Below are positions 46,021 to 53,969 of a DNA stretch of 64,000 nt, piece by piece (positions within the stretch are counted from its first letter, which is position 1; the number at the start of each line of letters is the position of its first letter). Location of the stretch: positions 1 to 64,000 of the forward strand of contig NZ_JAEUXI010000002.1 of NCBI RefSeq assembly GCF_016775005.1. Direction: 5' to 3'. The translations under genes and the position numbers were made by a program. The DNA is from Streptococcus suis (GTDB lineage Bacteria > Bacillota > Bacilli > Lactobacillales > Streptococcaceae). The notes beneath the pieces are model-generated. The model saw only the letters and a program-made list of their open reading frames with translations. It was not told where the DNA came from and ran no database searches.

Positions 46021-47178
46021 TTACCAGCCACCACGACCACCACCAGCGCCTGGTCCTGTTGCTGTGATTTGCGTAATCTGTTCTCCGTTAACAGTGACCG
46101 TTCCACCTGTCAATTCTGCTGTGCCATCAAAGTCAAAGGCTGATTGAGCTGTCACATCGATGGTCCCACCAGAGATGTAGATGTCACCGTTAGCATCGAA
46201 GGCATCTGTATCTCCACTTCCTACTGCAACTTTCAAGTCTCCGCCTGTTACCTTGATAAAGATATCCGTAGAAATCGTGCTCGCTGCATTAATGGCATCA
46301 TCTGCACCATACACATCCAATGTACCACCGTTAATCGTAATATTGGTACCTTCAAGAGCCTCGAGGGATTCTGATACAGTAATATCTCCACCATCGATGG
46401 TCAAGGCCATTTCTGCTTTAATCCCGTCATCACCAGCAGCAACTGTAATCGTACCGCCTGCGATAGATGTATAGCCTTTAGTTGTATCTGTGTCATTGGT
46501 TGACTTAATTCCATCACCACCAGCTGTTACAGCAATCGTTCCACCATTGATTGTCATAGAATCCTTACCGCGAATACCATCATCTACTGCAGTAACCTTG
46601 ATATTACCTGCATTGATAACCATGTCATCTGTTGATACGATACCGTCTTGGAAGTTCCCTTCTACAGTCAGGCTACCATTACCTGTAATAGTCAAGTCTG
46701 CTTCTACATGAATGGCCCCTTCGATATTGGTATCAGAGTGAGTACTTGAATCCTTAACAGTATTTTCTGTACCGTCTTGCAACTCAATCTCAACATTGTC
46801 TGCCGAAATAACGTTGATAGCCGCTGTATCTGAACTTGAAATCGTTGCCCCAGCCAAGATGATACGGACATTAGCATCTGTTTCAACCGTCACACCGCCT
46901 GTTGTAGAACCTGTCAAGACATAGGTTCCGCCTTCTGTGATAGTTAAACCTTCATCAGTCAAGCCAACTTCTGTCGTTGGAAGTGCTGACCAGTCAATAC
47001 TTGAAGTTGACTCTGAACTAGATGAAGATGCTAAACTTGATGAGCTCGCAGTTACCACCTGACCAGAAGATGAGCTTGAAGTTGTCGAGCTCGTTGTTGA
47101 TGAGCAAGCAGCCAATACTCCGATACTAACAATCGTTACAGCCGAGTAAATCCATTTTTTAAGTGATTGTTGTTTCAT
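46021..47178 (-). CDS. Beta-helix carbohydrate-binding-type lipoprotein (DUF4353/Cthe_2159-like)
   Basis: 385 aa. Signal peptide with lipobox LAACSS at about 21-26, so Cys is lipidated and the protein sits on the outer membrane face. A Ser/Thr-rich linker (about 25-65) follows, then repeated I-N-G-G-T-I-x-V-T-A-G-x-D-G-I-K-like units (about 110-360) that predict a right-handed beta-helix. The C-terminus is Gly-rich (G-A-G-G-G-R-G-G-W). Related Cthe_2159 proteins bind cellulose or acidic sugars and calcium. The ligand here is unknown. Start 47178 (M-K-Q-Q-S) follows AGAGGTAG. Confidence 0.82.
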   Translation of the reverse strand: MKQQSLKKWIYSAVTIVSIGVLAACSSTTSSTTSSSSSGQVVTASSSSLASSSSSESTSSIDWSALPTTEVGLTDEGLTITEGGTYVLTGSTTGGVTVETDANVRIILAGATISSSDTAAINVISADNVEIELQDGTENTVKDSSTHSDTNIEGAIHVEADLTITGNGSLTVEGNFQDGIVSTDDMVINAGNIKVTAVDDGIRGKDSMTINGGTIAVTAGGDGIKSTNDTDTTKGYTSIAGGTITVAAGDDGIKAEMALTIDGGDITVSESLEALEGTNITINGGTLDVYGADDAINAASTISTDIFIKVTGGDLKVAVGSGDTDAFDANGDIYISGGTIDVTAQSAFDFDGTAELTGGTVTVNGEQITQITATGPGAGGGRGGW

Positions 47179-47290
47179 TATTTCTACCTCTTTTTCTATC
47201 AAGTGGACCATACGCCCTCCCTTGTATGCTCTTAGTTTACAGGCCCTTCCTAAAAGAAAGATTAAAGATAACCAAAAGAAACCTTAAAAT

Positions 47291-47314
47291 AAAAAACTGC
47301 CCTCAGACAGTTTT
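47291..47314 (-). terminator. Terminator of the five-gene ABC/ECF operon
   Basis: AAAACTG/CAGTTTT stem (47293-47299 with 47308-47314), followed by TTTATTTT on the minus strand; it overlaps the stop region of the last gene. Confidence 0.7.
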
Positions 47315-48736
47315 CAAATGTTCTACATCGATGATCTTATCACAGACCGTCGCCAAGAGCTCCTCATCGTGCGAGATAAGAAGGACCAACTTCTTTTCTT
47401 TCTTTAAAAAGGCCAGAGCCTTAGCCAGTTCCTTCATCTGAGCCAGATCCAATCCGCTAGAAGGCTCGTCAAAGATGAGGACATCCTTATCCGCCAATAA
47501 GCTGGCAACAATCATCAAGCGTTGCTGCTCACCGCCTGACAGGCTGACTGGGTGCCTGTCCAACAAGTCTTCCAAACGAAAACGGCTGACCAAATCTTCA
47601 TCGATTGTCTTGTCTTTTTGACCCAGAATGAGTTCCCTACGGACCGTTTCGGCAAAGAGTTGCAGGTGGACATCCTGCATGACAAAGCTGGTTTTTTCCA
47701 AGCGATGCCGAGGAGATAAGGTCTGTCTCTGCCAATTAATCTGACTGGCCTTGTCTTCCTCTAAACCAACTAGGTAACGAGCTAGACTAGTCTTGCCCGA
47801 CCCATTTGGTCCGACAAGGCCGACGACCTGACCAGGCTTCAGACAAAGCTGCTCTACCTTATAAAGAAGATGGCCAGCTTGGCTGACAGACAAGTTGCCA
47901 ATGGACAAACCTTCTTGGTCAGACTCAAACTGGCTGGCCTGCTCTGCTATTGCCCGCCGATAAGGCTCCGCATCGTAGCACCGCAAGCCCATGTCCTGAC
48001 GGCACTCTTCTGTCCGTTGCAGGAAGTCGTTTGCCGGATAGTCCGCCACCAGCTGCCCCTCCTGAAAGTAGAGGTAACGGTCTGCCAGATCACTCAGGTA
48101 GGCCAAGAGGTGCTCGGCGATGATAATGGTCTTGCCTTCTTGCTTGAGCTTGTGCAGGACTTCCTGGACCTTGTGAACAGCCTCCTGGTCTAGATTGGCC
48201 GTCGGCTCATCCAAGAGCAAAATGGGACTACCTTGCATGGTGGCCGTTGCCAAAGCAATCAACTGCTTCTGCCCACCTGACAGCTGAAAGATTGGCTTGT
48301 CATAGAAGGCTTCCAGCTGAAAGAGATGATTGACCTCCTCCAAGCGACCTGCAATTTCCTCCGCTGAAAGCCCCTGATTTTCACAAGGAAAGACCAGCTC
48401 ATGTAGGACTTGGGTATGAAAAAACTGGGTGGCGGGATTCTGAAAGACTGAAGCCACATGGTAGGATAGGTCTTCTACGGTAGCTTGTCGCAGGTCTAAC
48501 TGACCTAGAAAAACTTGTCCAGTCACCTGAGCTGGATAGTATTCTGGGATAAGACCATTGAGCAACTTGAGGAGGCTTGATTTGCCAGAGCCACTGGGAC
48601 CGCAAAGGACCACGCACTGCCCAGCTGGAATGGTCAAATCCTCAATTTGCAGGGCTGGCTTGTCCACACCTGCGTAAGTCACCTGAAGATTGTTTATCCT
48701 GATAGTCGTGTCCATAGAAGAAAGATTAGACAACAT
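47303..48736 (-). CDS. ECF-type transporter ATPase with two fused ABC domains
   Basis: 477 aa. Two ABC domains: Walker [10 protein letters not shown] and GPNGSGKTS, signatures LSGGQKQL and LSGGEQQR, Walker B ILLLDEP and VLIFDEP. It powers EcfT encoded immediately upstream. The start is uncertain: ATG 48736 has GGAG 9 nt before it and overlaps ecfT by 43 nt; ATG 48715 lacks an SD but begins where homology begins. Last gene of the operon 53364-47303. Confidence 0.88.
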   Translation of the reverse strand: MLSNLSSMDTTIRINNLQVTYAGVDKPALQIEDLTIPAGQCVVLCGPSGSGKSSLLKLLNGLIPEYYPAQVTGQVFLGQLDLRQATVEDLSYHVASVFQNPATQFFHTQVLHELVFPCENQGLSAEEIAGRLEEVNHLFQLEAFYDKPIFQLSGGQKQLIALATATMQGSPILLLDEPTANLDQEAVHKVQEVLHKLKQEGKTIIIAEHLLAYLSDLADRYLYFQEGQLVADYPANDFLQRTEECRQDMGLRCYDAEPYRRAIAEQASQFESDQEGLSIGNLSVSQAGHLLYKVEQLCLKPGQVVGLVGPNGSGKTSLARYLVGLEEDKASQINWQRQTLSPRHRLEKTSFVMQDVHLQLFAETVRRELILGQKDKTIDEDLVSRFRLEDLLDRHPVSLSGGEQQRLMIVASLLADKDVLIFDEPSSGLDLAQMKELAKALAFLKKEKKLVLLISHDEELLATVCDKIIDVEHLKTV

Positions 48737-49359
48737 AGGCAAAGACTCCAATCTAGCCAAGTCCAGCCTGACTTGACAAATTCACTGGGACGACCGCTCA
48801 AAGCAATCCCCTTGGTCAAGGTCGCCACCGTCAAATCTTGGGCAGTTGCCAAGAGAGAGAGCATGAGGGGGACCAAAAAATATTCCATATAGCGTAGCGG
48901 TTGGACAAACAGAGCCCACTTGCTGAGAAAGATTCCTCTGACCTTCAGAGAAGCCTGGATATGCCGGGCGTCCGACTTAATGGCAGGCAAAAAGCGAAAC
49001 ATGACGCCCAAGGTCAAGAGGAAGACTTCGGGCAATCGCCATTTCCGCAAGCCATGAATGAGCTCATAACTGCTAGTGGTCATGAGGAGCAAGTGCCCTG
49101 CCAAGAGCGGCGGCCAGATGTAGGTCATAAGAACCAACAAGTGGAGCAAAAGGCCAGGCAGGACTGTCCAATAAGAAAGACTGAGAAAAAGACCATAGCC
49201 CAGCAGGCCGACCAAGGCCATTTTGGGCTTGCCAGAAAACCAGAAAAGCAGGCTTAGTCCACAGACCAAGACTGCATTTTCCAGTCCGCTCAGCCGCATT
49301 CCGTAGGTCAGACTAGTGAACACGACCAAGAGAATTTTACTGCGTGCATCTAATTTCAT
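48694..49359 (-). CDS. ECF transporter transmembrane subunit (EcfT-like)
   Basis: 221 aa, shorter than typical EcfT (about 265). Hydrophobic helices fill residues 20-105 and 170-218. The coupling-helix motif appears as Q-A-S-L-K-V-R-G (about 134-141), where A-R-G is usual. It overlaps the S component by one base (ATGA-type) and the ATPase downstream. Confidence 0.85.
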   Translation of the reverse strand: MKLDARSKILLVVFTSLTYGMRLSGLENAVLVCGLSLLFWFSGKPKMALVGLLGYGLFLSLSYWTVLPGLLLHLLVLMTYIWPPLLAGHLLLMTTSSYELIHGLRKWRLPEVFLLTLGVMFRFLPAIKSDARHIQASLKVRGIFLSKWALFVQPLRYMEYFLVPLMLSLLATAQDLTVATLTKGIALSGRPSEFVKSGWTWLDWSLCLCCLIFLLWTRLSG

Positions 49360-49949
49360 CAGACCAAACCTGAACGGTCAAAGTAGCGTTTGACCATGTA
49401 TTGTCCAAAAAGTCCGCTCAGACTAGCTGCCAAGATAATGGTAAAAGATAACCAAAGGACATTTCCCGGTGTAAAGTCCAGCATGACACGGGCTACATAT
49501 TCAGCCGACTTACCACGGGCCAAGAGATTGGCCTCATAAGCATCCCGCATGAGCCACATGAGAATAATGGGCCCCAGATTACCAAAAGAGAAGACCGCAA
49601 AACTCAGGAGGTTGCTCCATTTATTCTTATAAGCACCGAGCTTGGCTACCCAATCTCCTAGCAAGCCAAAGGTTAAACTAGGCAGAAAGGCCGCTGTCAT
49701 ATAGCCTGACAGGAAAAAGAAACAGGCCATGACCGCACCGACCAAACTGATAGAGCCAAACTTGCCAACCTTGGCAATCAAAAGCATATAAACCGGACCA
49801 GCTAAGAGGGCTGCTCCAGCAGGTGCATACATCATATTACCCGAACGATCAAAAACCAAGCTCAACAAGGTTCCTAGACCAACACAAACAAAGTAGAGGG
49901 CAGCAAAAGCCCCTGTTACCATCAGATCTTTTACTTGTAATTTCTTCAT
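49359..49949 (-). CDS. MptD-family putative ECF S component
   Basis: 196 aa membrane protein with five to six helices, of the Trep_Strep/MptD type: K-D-L-M-V-T-G-A-F-A-A-L-Y near residue 8 and Y-M-T-A-A-F near 83. It should bind the imported substrate, which is not known. It starts directly at the stop of the upstream ABC half-transporter (no gap) and overlaps EcfT. Confidence 0.85.
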   Translation of the reverse strand: MKKLQVKDLMVTGAFAALYFVCVGLGTLLSLVFDRSGNMMYAPAGAALLAGPVYMLLIAKVGKFGSISLVGAVMACFFFLSGYMTAAFLPSLTFGLLGDWVAKLGAYKNKWSNLLSFAVFSFGNLGPIILMWLMRDAYEANLLARGKSAEYVARVMLDFTPGNVLWLSFTIILAASLSGLFGQYMVKRYFDRSGLV

Positions 49950-51611
49950 TTATTTTTCCTTTACTAATTGTCCGTCTTCCAAGCGGAAGATTGTATCCGC
50001 ACAGGCCATGGTTGAGCTTCTATGAGAAATCAAGAAGACCATGCCCTGACAGTGTGTCTTGACCAGCTGGATAAAACGAGCTTCATTGAGCGAATCCAAG
50101 TTACTGGTCGGCTCATCAAAAATACAGCAGTCCGCATTTTTGAGCAGAGCCCGCATGAGTTCCAAGCGTTGCCCTTCTCCTGCCGAAAAGTCACTGGCTT
50201 CTACAATCGTATCCAAGCCCTGCGGTGCTGCCAAAATCCGTTCTTTCATGTGGCATTTTTCTGCCAAGTCCATAATGGTTTCGTCCGGCACATCCGTCCG
50301 ACCCAAGAGGAGATTTTCCCGAATGGTCTGGCGGAAGATTTGCGGTACCTGAGGTACATAGGCAAAGGACCTCTGCAAATGAGCCTTGTCTACCTTCCGA
50401 CTATCCAAGCCAGACAGACGTATTTGACCTTGCTGCCAGTCATACCACCGCATGATCAATTTCATCAAGGTGGATTTTCCTGCACCAGACTCACCGACCA
50501 GACCAATGATGCCACCCTGTTCAAACTGAACAGACAGATTACGATAGAGCCCTGTTTCACGATCATCATAGTCGAAGTCCAGTTGCTCAATAGCAATATC
50601 TGTCACGCTGACCTCAACCAAGTCACCTGTTCGCTCTGCTTCTTTTTCGTCCAAAAGAGCATAGATGTTCCGACCAGCATTCATAGCCCGCTTGAAACCA
50701 AGAGGCAGACGGCTGAGCTCCAAGAAGGGAGCAAAGGAGCTGGTAAAGGAAACCAGAAGAGCCACTCCTGTCGCTAGTTCCAAGTTTTGACTGCCGACCA
50801 AGTCGAAGGTCAGCCAGGCAAAGCCCATGATAGACAGTCCCACCACCAAAAAGGAAACAGCATACTGCATAAAGTTGGTCTGGGCAACCTTTCGCTCCTG
50901 ACCATTGACCTCTTGACTTTTGTTCGTCAGAGTGGCAAAACGAGCATCTGTCTGCTGGAACTGCATGAGATCCTTCATGCTCTTCAGACTTTCAATAAAG
51001 TAGGAAACATAGCCCATGCGACTGGCATTTTGCTCCTTGAGTAAGGGTTGTAGCTGCTGGGAAAACCGATTTGGAATCGCAATCGCTAAAAGGGCGTAGG
51101 TCACCAGAGCCAAAAGAGACAAGCCCCAGCTGGATAGACCAAAATAGACTGTCAAGCCAAGAGCCACTAAAATCCCTGTACAAATCGGAGCAATGGTATG
51201 GGCAAAGAAAACCTCCAAGGCCTCAATATCCTCCCCAATCATCTTGAGCAGGCTACCACTGTCCTGCCTGTCCAATTTCCCAGGAGCCAGGGCCCGCAAT
51301 TTTGCAAAAATCAGACGGCGGTAGGCAGCCAAGGTATGAAATGCCACATAGTGACCAAAGTAGTGCTCGCCATAGCGGAAGGCTCCACGCAGAAGAGCTA
51401 GAGTGACTAGGATTCCCAAGGTCCATAGAGGAGCAGGATTGCCAGCAAGGGCATCAAAAGCCAGATAGACCAGGGTTACTGGAATAGCAATGGTCACCAC
51501 CTGTCCCAAGACCGCAAAGCAAACCGCCACCGCAATCCGTGGCAAGAGATGCTTCATCGAGCCCAAGAGTCTCGGAATCAGCACCCGTGTCGGCATTTCT
51601 TTCTTATCCAT
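49950..51611 (-). CDS. Exporter-fold ABC half-transporter, subunit 2
   Basis: 553 aa. Six-helix membrane domain (about 20-310) followed by an ABC domain: Walker A GESGAGKST, signature FSAGEGQR (a variant of LSGGQ), Walker B CCIFDEP, H-loop SHR. Pairs with the upstream half-transporter. Such pairs beside ECF genes resemble IrtAB/YbtPQ siderophore-iron importers, so import rather than export is possible. Start 51611 follows GAGGAAG and overlaps the upstream gene by 8 nt. Confidence 0.85.
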   Translation of the reverse strand: MDKKEMPTRVLIPRLLGSMKHLLPRIAVAVCFAVLGQVVTIAIPVTLVYLAFDALAGNPAPLWTLGILVTLALLRGAFRYGEHYFGHYVAFHTLAAYRRLIFAKLRALAPGKLDRQDSGSLLKMIGEDIEALEVFFAHTIAPICTGILVALGLTVYFGLSSWGLSLLALVTYALLAIAIPNRFSQQLQPLLKEQNASRMGYVSYFIESLKSMKDLMQFQQTDARFATLTNKSQEVNGQERKVAQTNFMQYAVSFLVVGLSIMGFAWLTFDLVGSQNLELATGVALLVSFTSSFAPFLELSRLPLGFKRAMNAGRNIYALLDEKEAERTGDLVEVSVTDIAIEQLDFDYDDRETGLYRNLSVQFEQGGIIGLVGESGAGKSTLMKLIMRWYDWQQGQIRLSGLDSRKVDKAHLQRSFAYVPQVPQIFRQTIRENLLLGRTDVPDETIMDLAEKCHMKERILAAPQGLDTIVEASDFSAGEGQRLELMRALLKNADCCIFDEPTSNLDSLNEARFIQLVKTHCQGMVFLISHRSSTMACADTIFRLEDGQLVKEK

Positions 51612-53364
51612 AAACGGCTTCCTCCAATTCTCTTTGTTGATCAACCAGCTGACGATAGGCCGAGCTAGTTTGATAAAGCGTGGTATGGTTGCCTGTCACA
51701 GCCCCTTCCGCAGACAAGAAGAGAATGTCATCTGCCTGCTCCACCTGCTTCATCTTATGGGTAATCATAATGACAATGGCATCCTTGGCCACCAGGTTAA
51801 TCAGGTCGTAAATCAAGCCTTCATTGTCCTGATCGACGCTAGAGGTCACCTCGTCAAAGATATAGAGCGAGCGTTTTGCCAAAACCGCACGGGCACAGAT
51901 AACCTGCTGGCGTTGACCTGGTGACAAGAAAGCACCGTCATCGCCCACAATAGTATCCAAACCGTCTGGCAGATGCTTAACAAACTGCAAGACCCCGTGC
52001 TCATCTGCCCAAGCCAAGATGTCCTCCTTGGTCCAATCACCAGCCATACGTAAATTCTCATAGATTGACTGGTTGAGCAAGGTTGACTGGCCCGACACAT
52101 AGAGGACCTGCTCATTCAGAGACAACTGGCTGACAGTCGAAATCTCCTGCTCACCCAAGTAAATCGCTCCCTTATCCGCCTGCAAGCGTCGCAAGAGCAA
52201 CTGGGCCAAGGTCGTTTTCCCCTGCCCTGACTCACCGGCCAAGGCATAGACCTTTCCAGCCGTCATGGTCATGGAAATATCGTTCAAGACTGGCTTTTCT
52301 CCGTAGGCAAAGGCCAGATTTTCCAGTTTCAAACTATCAAAAACAGGCACATGGGCAGCATCGATTTCCTGCTCCGCTGTCATGCTGTCCAAGAAACCAA
52401 AAATGCGATCCGCCATCTTGGTATTCATCATAACCAAGTGCATACCGTAGCCCTGCTCCCGTATGGGTGCAAAAAACTCCGTCGCAATGAGGACAAAGAA
52501 AAGCATACTAAAGAGGGATAGATTGCCTGCCGCTAGGCTATTGACCGCCACAAAACCAGACAGACCAATCCCCAGATACATGACCGCATCCATGTAGCCC
52601 ACCGCCTGTAGCTGGAAACTGAGCAACTCCATGGTCGCATCACGGAAGTCCTCCGCCTGCTCATTGAAGGTCTTTTCATAAGCCGCGTCTGCCTGATAGG
52701 AATAAAGGGTGTTGAGCCCCTTGAGGTCGTCCAGGAAAAGATTGCCCACATCCATGTAGGAGCCCCAGTAGCGATTCATAATCCGCTTGGACCGCTTCTG
52801 CATAGCGATAATGGAAATGGGAATCAGAGGCAAGGCCAAGATGAAAATGACCGCACCCAGCGGGAAAATCAGAAAGACCAGCAAGAGCACAGTCGCACAG
52901 TTGAACTGGGTACGCAAGGAAGAAGCCATGTAGTAGGAATAGTAGGTATCCAGGCTGTCAATCCCTTGCGAAGCGATGTTAAAGACATCTGCCGCTGTCG
53001 CTTTTGACGCAAACTGACCATCCTTGGCCAAGAGAGCCTTAAAGAAGGACTGTTTGAGCGAATCCCGAGCAAACTGGGAGCCCAGGCCCTGCAAACGCTT
53101 GGCAATCAGGGCCACACCATAGCCAAAGGCATTGAGCCCCAGCAAGATAAGGACAAATCCTACTAAATCAACCTGACCGCCCTCATAGTAGGTCACAAAG
53201 CCCTTAGCAATCAAATAGAAGGAAATAATCCGCATCAAAAATTGCACCCAGGATAGAAAGGCTGCCAAATAGACCAGCTTCATCTTGGGCTTGATATGTT
53301 CTTTGAGCCGCTTCAAGAGGGCTTTTTTCTTTTCTCTGGAGATTTTCTCCTGCTCTTGTGCCAT
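51604..53364 (-). CDS. Exporter-fold ABC half-transporter, subunit 1
   Basis: 586 aa. Membrane domain about 25-330 with six helices, ABC domain with Walker A GESGQGKTT, signature LSPGQRQQ (LSGGQ variant) and Walker B LYIFDEV, where the usual Glu-Pro is E-V. First gene of a five-gene operon with overlaps or zero gaps throughout. SD GAGG. Both half-transporters have non-canonical signature motifs, as in asymmetric heterodimers. Confidence 0.86.
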   Translation of the reverse strand: MAQEQEKISREKKKALLKRLKEHIKPKMKLVYLAAFLSWVQFLMRIISFYLIAKGFVTYYEGGQVDLVGFVLILLGLNAFGYGVALIAKRLQGLGSQFARDSLKQSFFKALLAKDGQFASKATAADVFNIASQGIDSLDTYYSYYMASSLRTQFNCATVLLLVFLIFPLGAVIFILALPLIPISIIAMQKRSKRIMNRYWGSYMDVGNLFLDDLKGLNTLYSYQADAAYEKTFNEQAEDFRDATMELLSFQLQAVGYMDAVMYLGIGLSGFVAVNSLAAGNLSLFSMLFFVLIATEFFAPIREQGYGMHLVMMNTKMADRIFGFLDSMTAEQEIDAAHVPVFDSLKLENLAFAYGEKPVLNDISMTMTAGKVYALAGESGQGKTTLAQLLLRRLQADKGAIYLGEQEISTVSQLSLNEQVLYVSGQSTLLNQSIYENLRMAGDWTKEDILAWADEHGVLQFVKHLPDGLDTIVGDDGAFLSPGQRQQVICARAVLAKRSLYIFDEVTSSVDQDNEGLIYDLINLVAKDAIVIMITHKMKQVEQADDILFLSAEGAVTGNHTTLYQTSSAYRQLVDQQRELEEAVYG

Positions 53365-53394
53365 AGTTCACCTCACTCAAACATATTCCCATAT

Positions 53395-53423
53395 AGTATA
53401 TCATTCTTTGAATTGTCTGTAAA
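53395..53423 (-). promoter_or_regulatory. Promoter of the five-gene ABC/ECF operon
   Basis: Minus strand -35 TTTACA (53418-53423), 17-nt spacer, extended -10 TGATATACT (-10 at 53395-53400). It follows the rbfA terminator. Confidence 0.7.
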
Positions 53424-53438
53424 TTTTAATTAAAAAGA

Positions 53439-53461
53439 AAAAGCTGGTTTTTCCAGCTTTT
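53439..53461 (-). terminator. Terminator of the rimP-nusA-infB-rbfA operon
   Basis: AAAAGCTGG/CCAGCTTTT stem with a T loop, then TTCTTTTT on the minus strand, directly after the rbfA stop. Confidence 0.85.
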
Positions 53462-53812
53462 CTATTTTTGCTCTAGGTCACGTAACATTTGGTCAATCTT
53501 GTTGCCGTACTCAATTGATTGGTCTTTTTCAAAGACCAAGTCAGGGATTTTATAAAGAGTCAGCTTGCGGCCTAATTCTCTCTTTATGGTTCCCGTTGCT
53601 TTTTCCAGACCTGTTTGGGCTTTTTGATTGTCAGAAGCCAGGTTACTCATTATAGTATAGTAAACCTTTGCCATAGACAAATCACCAACCATCTGCACAT
53701 CAGTAATGGTCACACCTTGCACACGAGGATCACGGACTTTCTTTTGCAAAATCTCATTGACTTCACGCTTAATCTCCATCCCTACACGGTCTGTACGAAA
53801 ATGGTTTGCCAT
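53462..53812 (-). CDS. rbfA: Ribosome-binding factor A
   Basis: 116 aa. KH-fold 30S maturation and cold-adaptation factor. N-terminal [13 protein letters not shown], then [12 protein letters not shown] and the C-terminal [15 protein letters not shown]. Last gene of the rimP operon, 157 nt after infB. Confidence 0.95.
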   Translation of the reverse strand: MANHFRTDRVGMEIKREVNEILQKKVRDPRVQGVTITDVQMVGDLSMAKVYYTIMSNLASDNQKAQTGLEKATGTIKRELGRKLTLYKIPDLVFEKDQSIEYGNKIDQMLRDLEQK

Positions 53813-53838
53813 ATTTTTTCCTTTCTTACATGATAGAA

Positions 53839-53858
53839 AAGCTGAGTTTCCTCAGCTT
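53839..53858 (-). terminator. Hairpin between infB and rbfA
   Basis: 8-bp stem AAGCTGAG/CTCAGCTT with a GNRA (GAAA) loop on the transcribed strand, followed only by TTCTATC. It may pause, process or partly terminate the transcript rather than end it. Confidence 0.5.
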
Positions 53859-53969
53859 GAAAAATCCTAGTAAGTTTGAAGACTATTGCCTCAAACCTAC
53901 TATCTTATATAATCAATGGTCACTTTCTCAAACGATTACTCTATAGGATAGTTCGTTCTTGAGAAAAGA

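Noticed and set aside
50022..50777. Plus-strand reading frame of 251 codons opposite an ABC half-transporter
   Set aside because: It mirrors the conserved ABC domain on the minus strand and has no initiation signals.
53365..53461. Possible riboswitch or Fur-type operator before the five-gene transporter operon
   Set aside because: The leader is short and I found no palindrome matching a metal-regulator box.
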